Source of the DNA: Chitinophagaceae bacterium
GTDB taxonomy: Bacteria; Bacteroidota; Bacteroidia; Chitinophagales; Chitinophagaceae
Assembly: GCA_021151685.1 (NCBI GenBank)
Contig: JAGKWS010000007.1
Span: 24,819 to 88,818 of the forward strand
Reading direction: 5' to 3'
Length of the DNA: 64,000 nt
This document shows, one piece after another, positions 1-8,769 of the stretch. Position numbers and translations under genes: made by a program. Numbering within the stretch: the stretch's first letter is position 1; each line of letters starts with the position of its first letter. The notes under the pieces are model-generated. The model had not been told where the DNA came from and searched no databases. It saw nothing but the letters and a program-made list of their open reading frames with translations.

Positions 1-710
1 AAGATAGCCACTGTGGTTGCCGATATTATAGAATCAGCCGTTTCGCTGGTAAGGAATTTGGCGAGTGGTGCTTCAGGATTGAAATGTTCGTATACGGACA
101 TCACCAGTTTCAAACCCAATATGGCAATAACAAGGAAGGCAGAAGTTTCGAGGAACGGATACTTATCCATTAGCCTTACAAACCACTGTGCTATGAAACG
201 CATAGCCAATATACCAATGAACACCCCTATACATACCAGCACAATGTTGGGGGTATATGCTACGGCAGCAAATACATTGTCTATAGAAAAGGCCATATCC
301 ATTATTTCTACCAGTGCTACAGTGGCCCAAAAATTGCCAATTTTGCCAACCGTCATCTTGTAGAACCAGTTGCTATTTTTATCTATAACGTCGTCTTCGG
401 TGGTTTCGGTTTGTTTGCCTTTCCACCAATCGTATACCAGATAAAGCAGATATAGCCCTCCCAATGGTTTTAACCACCATATTTTGATAAGGAAGGACGC
501 AAACAACATGGCCAGCCCACGGAAGAAGTAGGCCCCCCATATACCATATTTAAGCGCACGGCTACGATCGTGCGCCGGCAGGTCCATCACCATTGTGGCC
601 AATACGGCAGCATTATCTACCGATAGCAGGCTTTCTATGAGTATCAGGTTGCCGATAATCATCATGGAAGCCCCCGGATTATCGATAATTTGTTGAATCA
701 GTTCTGTCAT
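1..710 (-). CDS. TerC/Alx-family integral membrane protein (3' part outside window)
   Basis: The gene is read leftwards from the ATG at 708-710 and runs off the left edge, so about 236 N-terminal residues are visible and the C-terminus is missing. It is hydrophobic, with several membrane segments. It carries the paired acidic motifs of TerC proteins, 'ESLLSVDNAAV' near residues 25-35 and 'EIMDMAFSIDNVFA' near residue 130, where membrane-embedded acidic residues are conserved. TerC/Alx proteins are inner-membrane proteins linked to tellurite resistance and to metal (manganese) or pH homeostasis. It is the last visible gene of the minus-strand Ter cluster, 102 bases after the kinase gene, which supports a role in that stress system. 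The family call is firm; the transported ion is not known from sequence. Confidence 0.9.
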   Translation of the reverse strand, partial: MTELIQQIIDNPGASMMIIGNLILIESLLSVDNAAVLATMVMDLPAHDRSRALKYGIWGAYFFRGLAMLFASFLIKIWWLKPLGGLYLLYLVYDWWKGKQTETTEDDVIDKNSNWFYKMTVGKIGNFWATVALVEIMDMAFSIDNVFAAVAYTPNIVLVCIGVFIGILAMRFIAQWFVRLMDKYPFLETSAFLVIAILGLKLVMSVYEHFNPEAPLAKFLTSETADSIISATTVAI

Positions 711-812
711 GTTGGTGTGGTTGAGATTTCTGGTGTAATATAATCAGTTAGTCATTCACATGGCACAATGGTACCAATTTGGCGTGTTAATTTAGGTTTG
801 CTTTATGTATTG

Positions 813-2321
813 TTATTGGTTGGCGAGTGTTATTAATACTATACGGCCACCATCTTCTTTCGACAACAATATCTTTTTTCCATCGGTAAGTTCTACCATA
901 GAGCCGGGCGGTATTTCTTTGTCTTCGGTCACATCTTTCAGCGAGGTCAGTTTCTGGTTCACCAGTACCCACCTGCCATTATGAAAGGTGAAGTATCCTA
1001 CAGGCACCTTGTCGGCATCGGTAAGTCGCTCGTTGCGTATTACATTGCGGGTTACATGCCACTGAAATAAGTATTGGTTGTGATATACCATCAGCCGATG
1101 ATTTTCAGGTTTCCATACATTGGGTTTGAACTGGTAATACAAATCCAGTACGGGCAGGGTTCCCTTGTGTGGAGTGCCACAGAAGGGGCATTTTGGGGCA
1201 CGGCTATTGTCGAACACATACCACTTTTGCTCGCAGGCGGTATTGCTGCAAGGCTGCATCAGGTCGGTAGTTCTTAGTATGGCATCTTCCCATTCGTTGG
1301 CAGTGGGTCTTTGATTGGGGTTGTGCAACCCGTCTATGAATGCTTTGTCGAACAGGGCCTTCAGGTATGGCCCCGTAATGGCGTAGGGTAGTTTATTTAC
1401 GTCGGCCCACGGCAGCTCTTTGGGGTTCACCTGTTTCAGGTTGGGCCTGTTGCTGGCATCGGTAGGGTGTTCTATAAACAGTGCCCGCTCGCCCATGGCC
1501 AGCAGGTCGTCTTTTTCGGTTTCCAGGTCGTGTATCTTTCCCCCTTTCAGCGGGTGGCGGTATAGCAGATACATATATATCATAGTGGCCAGCGCATGCA
1601 GGTCGGTGAGCCTGTTGGGCAGCTTGCGGTTGGGGTCGGTTTTGTTCAGATGTTTGGTTGCCAGTACTTCCGGAGCTATAAAGTCGGCAGTACCTATCAC
1701 ATCGGGCGGGAAAAGCCCGGGAACAACCAGCCCATCTACGTCTATAATGGCTGCCGTGCGGCTTACAGGGTCTACCAGCACGTTTTTGTACGAAAGATCG
1801 GAATGGGCCAAACCGGCAGCATGCAGCCGTTTTACCCCTCTCGATATGTTGACACAAACCTGAAAGTAGCTGAGCCAGTTGCCCAGTTCAGACTCATCGA
1901 GCCGGAGGGGAAATTGCTTGTTGCGAAACTTGGGCGATGCAAACCATTTGCCTTCTTTTTCTTTGCCTTTTATAAGATCGTTGGTGGCATATCCCTTTTT
2001 GAAAAAGAAGTTTTTGTTGTACACCGGTACTACAATGCCCACTTTTTTGTCTTGCTCTACCATGTCGGTTGGCCAGCAATAGAGGTCTTTGTAGTAGGCA
2101 CCGCCCTCGCGGTTGAAGAAGCTGTTGTAGTATTGGGTAACAATACGTTTCAGCCTTTCGCGGGCATTAAAATCTTGTGCATCTCGGTAAAATGCTACTA
2201 CATAAGACCTGTCGGGGCTGAAGAATACATCTTTCATGCCGCCACGCATGGGTTCGCCATCGTCTACATACTGGTAGGTTTTGCTGGGGTCAATAACAGA
2301 CGCAACCGTTTTTATGCTCAT
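813..2321 (-). CDS. Ter-cluster protein kinase-like protein with zinc ribbon
   Basis: This 502-residue protein has a Ser/Thr-kinase-like fold. The catalytic loop HSDLSYKN is at residues 173-180, DVDG replaces DFG at 194-197, the APE motif is at 216-218, and a helix-F-like 'DLHALA' follows near 240. The glycine-rich loop is degenerate (around residues 26-34) and the usual VAIK lysine is not evident: the matching stretch reads VVAFYR at 41-46. Cys359, Cys364, Cys379 and Cys382 form a zinc-ribbon-like knot. The last 110 residues look beta-rich, possibly a degenerate FHA-like domain (inference). Kinases of this kind pair with PP2C and TerY vWA proteins in Ter systems, and here the PP2C gene lies 44 bases upstream. 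It probably phosphorylates components of the same operon; catalytic activity is uncertain because of the missing lysine. Confidence 0.85.
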   Translation of the reverse strand: MSIKTVASVIDPSKTYQYVDDGEPMRGGMKDVFFSPDRSYVVAFYRDAQDFNARERLKRIVTQYYNSFFNREGGAYYKDLYCWPTDMVEQDKKVGIVVPVYNKNFFFKKGYATNDLIKGKEKEGKWFASPKFRNKQFPLRLDESELGNWLSYFQVCVNISRGVKRLHAAGLAHSDLSYKNVLVDPVSRTAAIIDVDGLVVPGLFPPDVIGTADFIAPEVLATKHLNKTDPNRKLPNRLTDLHALATMIYMYLLYRHPLKGGKIHDLETEKDDLLAMGERALFIEHPTDASNRPNLKQVNPKELPWADVNKLPYAITGPYLKALFDKAFIDGLHNPNQRPTANEWEDAILRTTDLMQPCSNTACEQKWYVFDNSRAPKCPFCGTPHKGTLPVLDLYYQFKPNVWKPENHRLMVYHNQYLFQWHVTRNVIRNERLTDADKVPVGYFTFHNGRWVLVNQKLTSLKDVTEDKEIPPGSMVELTDGKKILLSKEDGGRIVLITLANQ

Positions 2322-2365
2322 ACTGGTAAAAGGTAATGTAGGCTGGTAGCCGGTTGTTGTTAATA

Positions 2366-3778
2366 TTAGTATATGATAGCAAGTGTTCTGTCGTCATGAT
2401 TGCCGGGGCTCCAGAAGTCCATCCAGCCCGAAAGCTGATTGGCTACTTCGGTATTGCCCGGTTCAAGACGCACCTTTATGCCTTCTTCGTTACGGCCACG
2501 AAGATCTTCAAGAAATTCTTGCCATTTTTCGGGCTTTTCCAAATTGGCCTCTACCACAAATTTTGGGTCGTAGATACCATCTGTCATCAACATAATGTAC
2601 TGAAAATCTGGTAGCAAACGGAATGACAGGCGACTGGCAAACTTGCGTGTATCCTGAAAAATTTCGGGCATGGTAATGAAGCGGGTGCCGCCACCATATT
2701 CGCCTACGTCCAGCCAGTTCATCATATGTACTTCGGCTGCATCGTGCGTCAGCACTGCTACAGGGCAGTCGCCTACGCCAAAGGTAAGTATAGCATAGCC
2801 AAAACTGTACCTGCGTACCAATGTGAAAATAAGGGTGGCATGCAGGTCTTTAACCGCCATGGTATGCTGCTTTGCAAAATCCTCCAACCGTTTATAGGCA
2901 CTAAAGGCGGCTTTGCCCAGTGCATCGTACAGCAGCATTTGTATTTTACGGCTGGTGTCGTCTGTAGGCTGTGCAAAGTGGCTGACAAAAAGTTCTTCGG
3001 CTTGGGTGAGCCCCTCTGGCATAGTAGAAAAATAGTTAATAATTGCATCACAAGCCAACTGTGCCCCCTTGCGGGCATAAGGGGCACTACCGGCTCCGTC
3101 TGATACTGCTACAATGCTCCAGCCGGTATCGGGTAGGTGCGTGTAAGCAAAATCATCGTCGCGGAAGGAGCCTACGTTGGCGTGAGAGCGTCCCCGCTTC
3201 GAGGCTACCACTATATGTCGGTCTCCGAGGGGCGATGCAACAGCAACGTCATCTTCCTTCCAGTAGGGGTCACTTGTATCTGATGGAAGGTTTTTCCAGA
3301 GCGATTTTGGATTGGGATTAATAATTAGTGGCAGTTTTCGTGTATGCCGCAAACCCTCGTCCTCTCCCGCAAGCCGAAACTCTATAGTAATGGCAAAATC
3401 GCCCGAAGCTGTAGGGGTGCCACTAATAGTAGCTGTGGATGCATCGTAGTTTAGCCCGCAAAGCTCAGTGCCTTTTACCTCTAGCAAGGCTGCGTTGGCA
3501 AGCCCTCTTTCTGCAAAGTTCAGTACAGTATGGTAGGGCTTGTCTACAGTGCCATTTGGTATAGCCCATGGTGCCGATAGTATATCGTCGGCTTTTCGTC
3601 TTAGTTCCCAGTTTGCCATAATGGTATGTTGCAGGTGCAGAATTTTTTGCACTGCATCGGTGCATGTTTGTTCGTTTACAAATTGTTCAAAGATGCCATT
3701 CTGTTTCGGATCCACCATTATGTTCCGGGTACGAAAAAGGGCATCAATATATTGTTTGGTGTCTGTAAATTGGGACAT
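2366..3778 (-). CDS. PP2C-family Ser/Thr phosphatase with N-terminal Ig-like segment
   Basis: This is a 470-residue cytoplasmic protein with no signal peptide. The C-terminal two thirds (about 190-440) form a PP2C domain: acidic metal ligands in RDDDF (206-210), DGAG (227-230), and MTDGIYD near residue 395. Residues about 80-155 resemble a putative Ig/He_PIG beta-sandwich ('ATISGTPTASGDF'), which is unusual in front of a cytoplasmic phosphatase. The N-terminal 70 residues are helical and unassigned. It lies between the vWA/zinc-ribbon gene (20 bases upstream) and the kinase gene (44 bases downstream), so a kinase-phosphatase switch acting on Ter proteins is the natural inference. The substrate is unknown. 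Confidence 0.9.
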   Translation of the reverse strand: MSQFTDTKQYIDALFRTRNIMVDPKQNGIFEQFVNEQTCTDAVQKILHLQHTIMANWELRRKADDILSAPWAIPNGTVDKPYHTVLNFAERGLANAALLEVKGTELCGLNYDASTATISGTPTASGDFAITIEFRLAGEDEGLRHTRKLPLIINPNPKSLWKNLPSDTSDPYWKEDDVAVASPLGDRHIVVASKRGRSHANVGSFRDDDFAYTHLPDTGWSIVAVSDGAGSAPYARKGAQLACDAIINYFSTMPEGLTQAEELFVSHFAQPTDDTSRKIQMLLYDALGKAAFSAYKRLEDFAKQHTMAVKDLHATLIFTLVRRYSFGYAILTFGVGDCPVAVLTHDAAEVHMMNWLDVGEYGGGTRFITMPEIFQDTRKFASRLSFRLLPDFQYIMLMTDGIYDPKFVVEANLEKPEKWQEFLEDLRGRNEEGIKVRLEPGNTEVANQLSGWMDFWSPGNHDDRTLAIIY

Positions 3779-3797
3779 AGTGTTGTGTTTGATGCGT

Positions 3798-4847
3798 TTA
3801 TCCCAAAGTTTTATTCACGTCGAAACCTCCCTCGGCTGCGCCATAGTGACCTGTGGTGCCGCACCAAGGGCATGTATTTTCGGCACTATCGCCTATGCAC
3901 AGCAGGTTGTTGCAAGAGCATTGGGCAAACCCTATCTGGTTGCCACAACAGGGGCATGTGGGCGACCCAATAAGTTCATCGGAATGTACCTTGCTGACAT
4001 AGCCCTTGTCGGCCATTTCAAAATATGATTCGGCCACAGGGTAGGCACCCACCAACCGGTACGCTCTTGTAGACATATCGAGCCCCGGTATGCCGGCATC
4101 GGTAACTACTTTGCGGTACTTTATAAGATATGGTTGTTTGGTATTTTGGCATTTGGCGGTAACTACTACAAAATTGGGGTCATTGTACCGGGCAGGTGGT
4201 ACTGGCTTGGTAAGGTCTATGCGCGACAAAGATTCGCCATCGGGCTTCACCAGCTCGAAGCCACTGCCATTGTTATCTACACTCACACTGCTGGTCTTTA
4301 CCGATGCCGATACCCATTTGAAGAAGTGTTTGTAAGCGGCGGCATCGGCATTATGAAACAGCAGAATATTTTCGGAAAGCTGTTTCAGCAATTGTGCATC
4401 GGTATCGGTACCGAAAGAGATAATGACCAGATTGCATTTGGTGGCCCATTCTTTTTTCCATTGGGTTATGGCGGCCGATGCATCATCGGTAGGTACACCA
4501 TCGGTAAAAAGGAATATGATGGGTTTCCAATCGCCCTTTTGTTCGTAGGTGGTTGGTTTCACATCACGTTTCATCTCGGCCATCAGGTGCTGTAGCGCAC
4601 GGCCCAGCGATGTGCCGCTGCCTATGGGGAAGCGTGGCGGGTAGAACGATATTACATCTTGTAGCGGCACAAGGGTGCGCGCTTGCCCGGCAAATGCTAT
4701 AATAGATACCCATACGGTTTCCAGTGCGTATGGGTCTGTTTTCAGCTCGCGAATGATAGCAGCCATACCGTCCTCTACCTGGCGTATGGGGTCTCCTATC
4801 ATCGACTCTGATACATCTATCAGAAAATATACGGGCAAACGGCGCAT
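3798..4847 (-). CDS. TerY-like vWA domain protein with C-terminal zinc ribbon
   Basis: This 349-residue protein has a von Willebrand factor A domain at residues 1-210, with the MIDAS metal site DVSES at 11-15, GTSLG for the conserved Thr loop and FTDG for the Asp. The C-terminal third holds a cysteine-rich TerY-C-type zinc ribbon with CPCC, a CSC...C run and CPWC near residues 293-330. In Ter systems such vWA proteins are thought to act as metal-dependent scaffolds that link TerD proteins to the kinase/phosphatase pair. The zinc ribbon sets it apart from the two shorter vWA paralogues upstream in the same operon. The start MRRLPVYF is identical in type in all three paralogues, which fixes the start codon. 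Confidence 0.92.
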   Translation of the reverse strand: MRRLPVYFLIDVSESMIGDPIRQVEDGMAAIIRELKTDPYALETVWVSIIAFAGQARTLVPLQDVISFYPPRFPIGSGTSLGRALQHLMAEMKRDVKPTTYEQKGDWKPIIFLFTDGVPTDDASAAITQWKKEWATKCNLVIISFGTDTDAQLLKQLSENILLFHNADAAAYKHFFKWVSASVKTSSVSVDNNGSGFELVKPDGESLSRIDLTKPVPPARYNDPNFVVVTAKCQNTKQPYLIKYRKVVTDAGIPGLDMSTRAYRLVGAYPVAESYFEMADKGYVSKVHSDELIGSPTCPCCGNQIGFAQCSCNNLLCIGDSAENTCPWCGTTGHYGAAEGGFDVNKTLG

Positions 4848-4897
4848 GGTGTGGTGTTTTGGTATATTGAGTAAGTGTTAGTTGTAGTGTTTGGTGG

Positions 4898-5527
4898 TTA
4901 GAGCGTAACCGAGTTGAGGTATACCGTGCCCGGCCCTGTAATGCGCAGCATAGAAAAGCCCTCGCCCCCCAGCAGGTTATTGCCGGAATAGTGAGGGGAC
5001 ATTTGCCCTTCCATAATAGCACTCATGCATATGAAACTTTTTTCATCGGCATAGATGGCTTGCCCGCTGGTTAACTCTAATGTGAGGGGCGCACCAACGG
5101 CATCGAGAAACACGGTACAAAAGCCCGAAATTTTCTGCATCATCAGGCCATTGCCACCTAAAAACGAGTTTACGTTCAGTTTAAAGTCTATATCGGCCTT
5201 GTCTGAAGAGGCCACATAGCTGCCAGCCCGGCATATAATGGCATTGCCGGGTAGCGTTTTCAGGTTCACTGGTAGCAAGCCAATGCGACTGGCTACTACC
5301 AGCTTTTTGGGGTTGGGGGTCATGTTTTTCAGTTCTACCTGAAAAATGCTCTCGCCCGATAGTTTGCGTTTCAGCAGCCCAGCCACGCCCTTGTCCATCA
5401 CATTTACGGTATATTGTATGCCTTCTTCGTAGTAAATAAGTGCGCCTTTTTCGCAAAAGAAACGCTCACCGGCAGTTAGTTCCACCTGAAGACATTTCAG
5501 GTCGTTGCCTAATAGTTTTACATTCAT
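4898..5527 (-). CDS. AIM24-family protein
   Basis: This 209-residue all-beta protein has the repeated glycine-rich hairpins of the AIM24 (TIGR00266-type) family, for example 'GLMMQKISGFCTVFLDA' and 'GFSMLRITGPGTVYLNS'. The family forms a double beta-sandwich of unclear biochemical role and often sits beside TerD/TerY genes in bacteria. It has no signal peptide or membrane segment. The gene is only 5 bases downstream of the preceding vWA gene and 50 bases before the next, so it is part of the operon. Family assignment is good; function is not known. Confidence 0.88.
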   Translation of the reverse strand: MNVKLLGNDLKCLQVELTAGERFFCEKGALIYYEEGIQYTVNVMDKGVAGLLKRKLSGESIFQVELKNMTPNPKKLVVASRIGLLPVNLKTLPGNAIICRAGSYVASSDKADIDFKLNVNSFLGGNGLMMQKISGFCTVFLDAVGAPLTLELTSGQAIYADEKSFICMSAIMEGQMSPHYSGNNLLGGEGFSMLRITGPGTVYLNSVTL

Positions 5528-5532
5528 AGTTG

Positions 5533-6168
5533 TTATATTACAAGATGTAGTTCGCCCGGAGGTTCGGGTAATGAGACGGTATCAACTGTTCCCATGCTTT
5601 TGTTGCCCTGTTCTATGGTTTCTGATACCCAACGGAAGAACTGCCGCAGGGTGGCAGCATCGGCAGTATCCAGATGCACTACAGTGTCGGTAAGTTCCTT
5701 CAGCAATTTATCGTCGGCCGATGGGCCAGCCGCACAAGCTACTATTGCCCCAAAGTTCAGCGACTTTATTTTGGGTATCATATCGCGGTACAGTTGCAGG
5801 TCCGACGGTTTTCCGTCTGTAAACAAGAACAGCAGCGGCCGCCAGTCGCCTTTTTGGGTGGCATTGCCCTTTACAACTTGTTTGCCCACAAGGTCATGCA
5901 ACATTTGCAGTGCTTGCCCCGTATGGGTAGGACCGCTCTGGGGGCACACCACCTGTGGCAACTGAAAGCTAACCAACTCGGTGAGTGGTACCAGTTCTTT
6001 CACCTCGCGGTCGTAGGTAATGATACTGAGCCAAAGCGAGTCTAAAGCCTGTGGGTCTGTCCTCAGCACATTTATCATGCCACTAAGCGCATTATTCAGT
6101 GCCTCTATAGGCTCGCCATACATGGAGCCGGATGTATCTAATAAAAAATAGACAGGTAATCTTCTCAT
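5533..6168 (-). CDS. TerY-like vWA domain protein
   Basis: This is a single vWA domain of 211 residues, with MIDAS DTSGS at 11-15, a GPTHTG loop and FTDG. It lacks the zinc ribbon of the 349-residue paralogue. I place the start at the ATG at 6166-6168 because the protein then begins MRRLPVYF like both other vWA proteins; an in-frame ATG eight codons upstream (6192) would add residues with no counterpart. It is the middle of three vWA genes in the Ter operon and is followed 5 bases later by the AIM24 gene. The likely role is metal-dependent assembly of the Ter signalling complex (inference from family and context). Confidence 0.9.
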   Translation of the reverse strand: MRRLPVYFLLDTSGSMYGEPIEALNNALSGMINVLRTDPQALDSLWLSIITYDREVKELVPLTELVSFQLPQVVCPQSGPTHTGQALQMLHDLVGKQVVKGNATQKGDWRPLLFLFTDGKPSDLQLYRDMIPKIKSLNFGAIVACAAGPSADDKLLKELTDTVVHLDTADAATLRQFFRWVSETIEQGNKSMGTVDTVSLPEPPGELHLVI

Positions 6169-6246
6169 AATTAATGGTTCGGTACAATGCATTGCGGCTA
6201 CCCGTACGTTGGTGCCATACGGGTAGCCGTATAAGTTGTAACTGTT

Positions 6247-6882
6247 TTATACTACAATATTCAGTTCGGACGGTGGTGGTGGCAGCTCGTTGAGGCCAGT
6301 CACTTCCTTGCCCGTATCTTCTACCTTGGTAGAGCTAACGCCGATAGATGCCGATACCCAAGCAAAAAATTTGGAGATGGCCGACATGTCGGTATCTATC
6401 TGCACTACGTTTTCGGTTATTTTTTTCAGCGAGGCGGTATCGGCACCGCTACCGGCAGCGCAGGCAACAGTGTATGCGGTCTTCCTCTTCCTGAACTCAT
6501 CCAGCCCGGTCTGCCAACTATCGGTGGGTATACCATCGGTCATGATAAACACCAGCGGTTTCCAGTCGCCTTTCTGCTCCATAGTGGTTTTGGCCACCTC
6601 ACGGTCTATACAATTACTCAGCAAGGTAAGTGCTTCGCCAAGCGATGTGGTGCCAGATGCACGAATCTCGGCCATCTGAAACGAGGCAAGGTCGGTAAGG
6701 GGCACTACCTGTCGGGCACTACTGTCGAAGGTGATGATGCTGATGTAGGCAGTTTCTATGGCCTGCGGGTTTTGCCGCAGGGCACTAATCATTACCTGAA
6801 CGCCATTTTTTACGGCCTCAATGGGTTCGCCAGCCATAGAGCCAGAAGTATCGAGCACCAGATATACGGGTAGTCTTCTCAT
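6247..6882 (-). CDS. TerY-like vWA domain protein
   Basis: This 211-residue vWA protein is closely similar to its downstream neighbour, consistent with tandem duplication. MIDAS DTSGS is at residues 11-15, with a GTTSLG loop and a MTDGIPTDSW metal-site segment. It ends in a proline-rich tail ('LPPPPSELNIVV') that resembles the paralogue's 'LPEPPGELHLVI', so the tail may be a docking peptide (inference). It lies 39 bases downstream of the third TerD gene. It has no signal peptide and is expected in the cytosol or at the inner membrane face with TerC. Confidence 0.9.
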   Translation of the reverse strand: MRRLPVYLVLDTSGSMAGEPIEAVKNGVQVMISALRQNPQAIETAYISIITFDSSARQVVPLTDLASFQMAEIRASGTTSLGEALTLLSNCIDREVAKTTMEQKGDWKPLVFIMTDGIPTDSWQTGLDEFRKRKTAYTVACAAGSGADTASLKKITENVVQIDTDMSAISKFFAWVSASIGVSSTKVEDTGKEVTGLNELPPPPSELNIVV

Positions 6883-6921
6883 TTGTTTTGTTTTTATTGA
6901 ACTTCAATGTTTAACAGTACA

Positions 6922-7476
6922 CTATTGGTATTTGTTGAGGAAGTCTTGCAGACCGCCACGCATACCCATACCCACAGCCTCGAATTTCCATTTGCCATCT
7001 CTTTTGTAGATACGGCCAAACTCTACGGCGGTTTCTATCGAAAAGTCTTCATCCAATTCATATTTCAGATTTTGTTCGTTGGTATCGGGGTTAAAGACAC
7101 GGATGAACGAGTTGCGTACCTGCCCAAAGTTCTGGCGACGAGCTTCGGCATCGTGTATGGTTATTACCACACATATTTCTGATACGCGTGGGTCTATCAC
7201 CGTCAGGTCTATTTTTATTTGTTCGTCATCGCCATCACCATCGCCGGTACGGTTGTCGCCGGTATGCTCTACCGCATTATCGGGCGATTTTGTGTTGTTG
7301 TAGAATACAAAGTACTCATCGGCTATGAGTTTTTTGTTATCGCCAAGCATAAATACAGATGCATCAAGGTCGAATGAGGTACCTGTTGCTGTACTATTGG
7401 TGTCCCAACCAAGACCTATCATAAATTTGGGGGCATTGAGCTGTTCGCGCTGCCCCTTCTGAAGATTTATTGCCAT
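6922..7476 (-). CDS. TerD-family calcium-binding stress protein
   Basis: This 184-residue TerD-domain protein starts MAINLQKGQ, like one of its two upstream paralogues. The TerD signature runs from 'LGWDTNSTATGTSFDLDAS' to 'HTGDNRTGDGDGDDEQIKIDL'; the clustered Asp residues of the last segment match the calcium-binding loops known for this family. TerD proteins are cytosolic, bind Ca2+ and contribute to resistance to tellurite, phage and oxidative stress. It is the third of three tandem terD-like genes and lies just upstream of the vWA genes. Confidence 0.95.
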   Translation of the reverse strand: MAINLQKGQREQLNAPKFMIGLGWDTNSTATGTSFDLDASVFMLGDNKKLIADEYFVFYNNTKSPDNAVEHTGDNRTGDGDGDDEQIKIDLTVIDPRVSEICVVITIHDAEARRQNFGQVRNSFIRVFNPDTNEQNLKYELDEDFSIETAVEFGRIYKRDGKWKFEAVGMGMRGGLQDFLNKYQ

Positions 7477-7502
7477 GTTTATTTTTCTTTTTTTGTATGT
7501 GT

Positions 7503-8174
7503 TTAGTTGAATTTTTTCAATAATTCTACAAGACTATCGGATGGATATGGGTCGCCAAGGGCACGGAACTTCCAAGTGCCATCTTTGCGGTACACTTCCG
7601 AGAACATCATAGAGCACATACCATTATAGGTATCGTTGCCCGACATGGTGAACCTTGCTATTTCTTTGCCATTGTTATCTACTGCACGTATGTAGGCGTT
7701 TTCTACCATGCCAAAGTGCTGGTTGTTTTGTTTGCCCTGATAGATGCATACAGCAAATACGATTTTTTCGTAACGGCTTTCCAGCGAGTCCAGCTTTACG
7801 ATGATTTGTTCGTCATCGCCATCGCCGGCACCGGTACGGTTGTCGCCCGTCAGCCATATGTTTCCAGAGGGGTGGCGTTGCGAGTTGAAGAAAATAATAT
7901 CGCCCTCGTACAGGCCTACGTTGCGGCCTTCGCGGGTTTGTACGGTACGGCCCATATTGGCTATTTTACCGTTGCTATCCAGCAGGAAGGCAATGGCATC
8001 GAGGTCGTACTCGGCTTGCTGGCCACCACCAAAGAGTTTGCCCAGGAAACCGCCACCACTTTGCTTACGCACGTCCCAGCCAAGGCCGATGGTTACGGTA
8101 GACAGGTCGTAAGTATCTCCTTTGTCATTTTTTCTGAGGTCTATGGTTTGACCTTTTATGAGGTTAATTGCCAT
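7503..8174 (-). CDS. TerD-family protein with glycine-rich insertion
   Basis: This TerD-domain protein of 223 residues is longer than its neighbours. The extra length includes a Gly/Gln-rich stretch between the LGWD motif and 'YDLDAIAFLLD' (about residues 35-52), a segment usually short in TerD. The calcium-site cluster 'TGAGDGDDEQIIVKLD' is intact. Its start MAINLIKGQ and the 26-28 base spacing on either side fit operon membership. The insertion may form a flexible interaction loop; this is inference. Confidence 0.93.
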   Translation of the reverse strand: MAINLIKGQTIDLRKNDKGDTYDLSTVTIGLGWDVRKQSGGGFLGKLFGGGQQAEYDLDAIAFLLDSNGKIANMGRTVQTREGRNVGLYEGDIIFFNSQRHPSGNIWLTGDNRTGAGDGDDEQIIVKLDSLESRYEKIVFAVCIYQGKQNNQHFGMVENAYIRAVDNNGKEIARFTMSGNDTYNGMCSMMFSEVYRKDGTWKFRALGDPYPSDSLVELLKKFN

Positions 8175-8193
8175 GGTATATTTAATTATTATG

Positions 8194-8769
8194 TTAACTG
8201 ATTATTTCTCCTTTAAAGTATTTTGACAGAAAGAAGGCGAGGTCTTCGCGGTAGCCAATGCCCGATGCTTCAAATCGCCATTTATCGTCGCGGCGATACA
8301 GGCGACCAAATTCTACGGCAGTTTCTACAGAGAAGTCTTCGCCCAGCTCGTATTTGGCCACATCCTTGCCCGATACATGATCTACCAGTCTTATGTAGGA
8401 ATCGCGCACCTGACCAAAGTTTTGCTTTCGCGACTTAGCCTCGTGAATGGTAACTACGAATAGAATTTCCTGTATGCGTGTATCTACTTTGCTCAGGTCT
8501 ACAATGATGGTTTCATCATCGCCGTCTTCGCTGTTGCCACCGGTAGGGTCGTCGCCGGTGTGGTGTAGTGCCCCATCGGCCGAATCGGTATTGCCATAAA
8601 AGACAAAATACTGTTCGGCAGGAATTACCCTGCCGCTATCTATCATAAAGGCCGAAGCGTCGAGGTCGAACGCCATACCTGTGCCTTCATTGGGTCGCCA
8701 TCCCAGCCCTACGCTTAGTTGAGAGAGGCCAATATCTATTTTTTGGCCCTTTTGCAGGTTAATTGCCAT
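8194..8769 (-). CDS. TerD-family calcium-binding stress protein (first gene of Ter operon)
   Basis: This 191-residue TerD protein (MAINLQKGQ) has 'LGWRPNEG', 'FDLDASAFMID' and the acidic calcium cluster 'NSEDGDDETIIVDL'. It is the promoter-proximal gene of the ten-gene minus-strand cluster. The 301-base region upstream separates it from the divergent aspartokinase gene and must hold the operon promoter. A possible imperfect -7 element (TATTTTG) lies on the minus strand at 8801-8807, one base shorter than consensus. Family assignment is certain; a metal or redox stress role is from known family biology. Confidence 0.95.
   Translation of the reverse strand: MAINLQKGQKIDIGLSQLSVGLGWRPNEGTGMAFDLDASAFMIDSGRVIPAEQYFVFYGNTDSADGALHHTGDDPTGGNSEDGDDETIIVDLSKVDTRIQEILFVVTIHEAKSRKQNFGQVRDSYIRLVDHVSGKDVAKYELGEDFSVETAVEFGRLYRRDDKWRFEASGIGYREDLAFFLSKYFKGEIIS

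Noticed and set aside
13..363. 116-residue open frame on the plus strand at the left edge
   Set aside because: It lies opposite the TerC gene and has no family resemblance; it is a shadow of the minus-strand gene.
1596..2336. 246-residue plus-strand frame opposite the kinase gene
   Set aside because: The kinase motifs on the minus strand are convincing and the plus frame has shadow-like composition.
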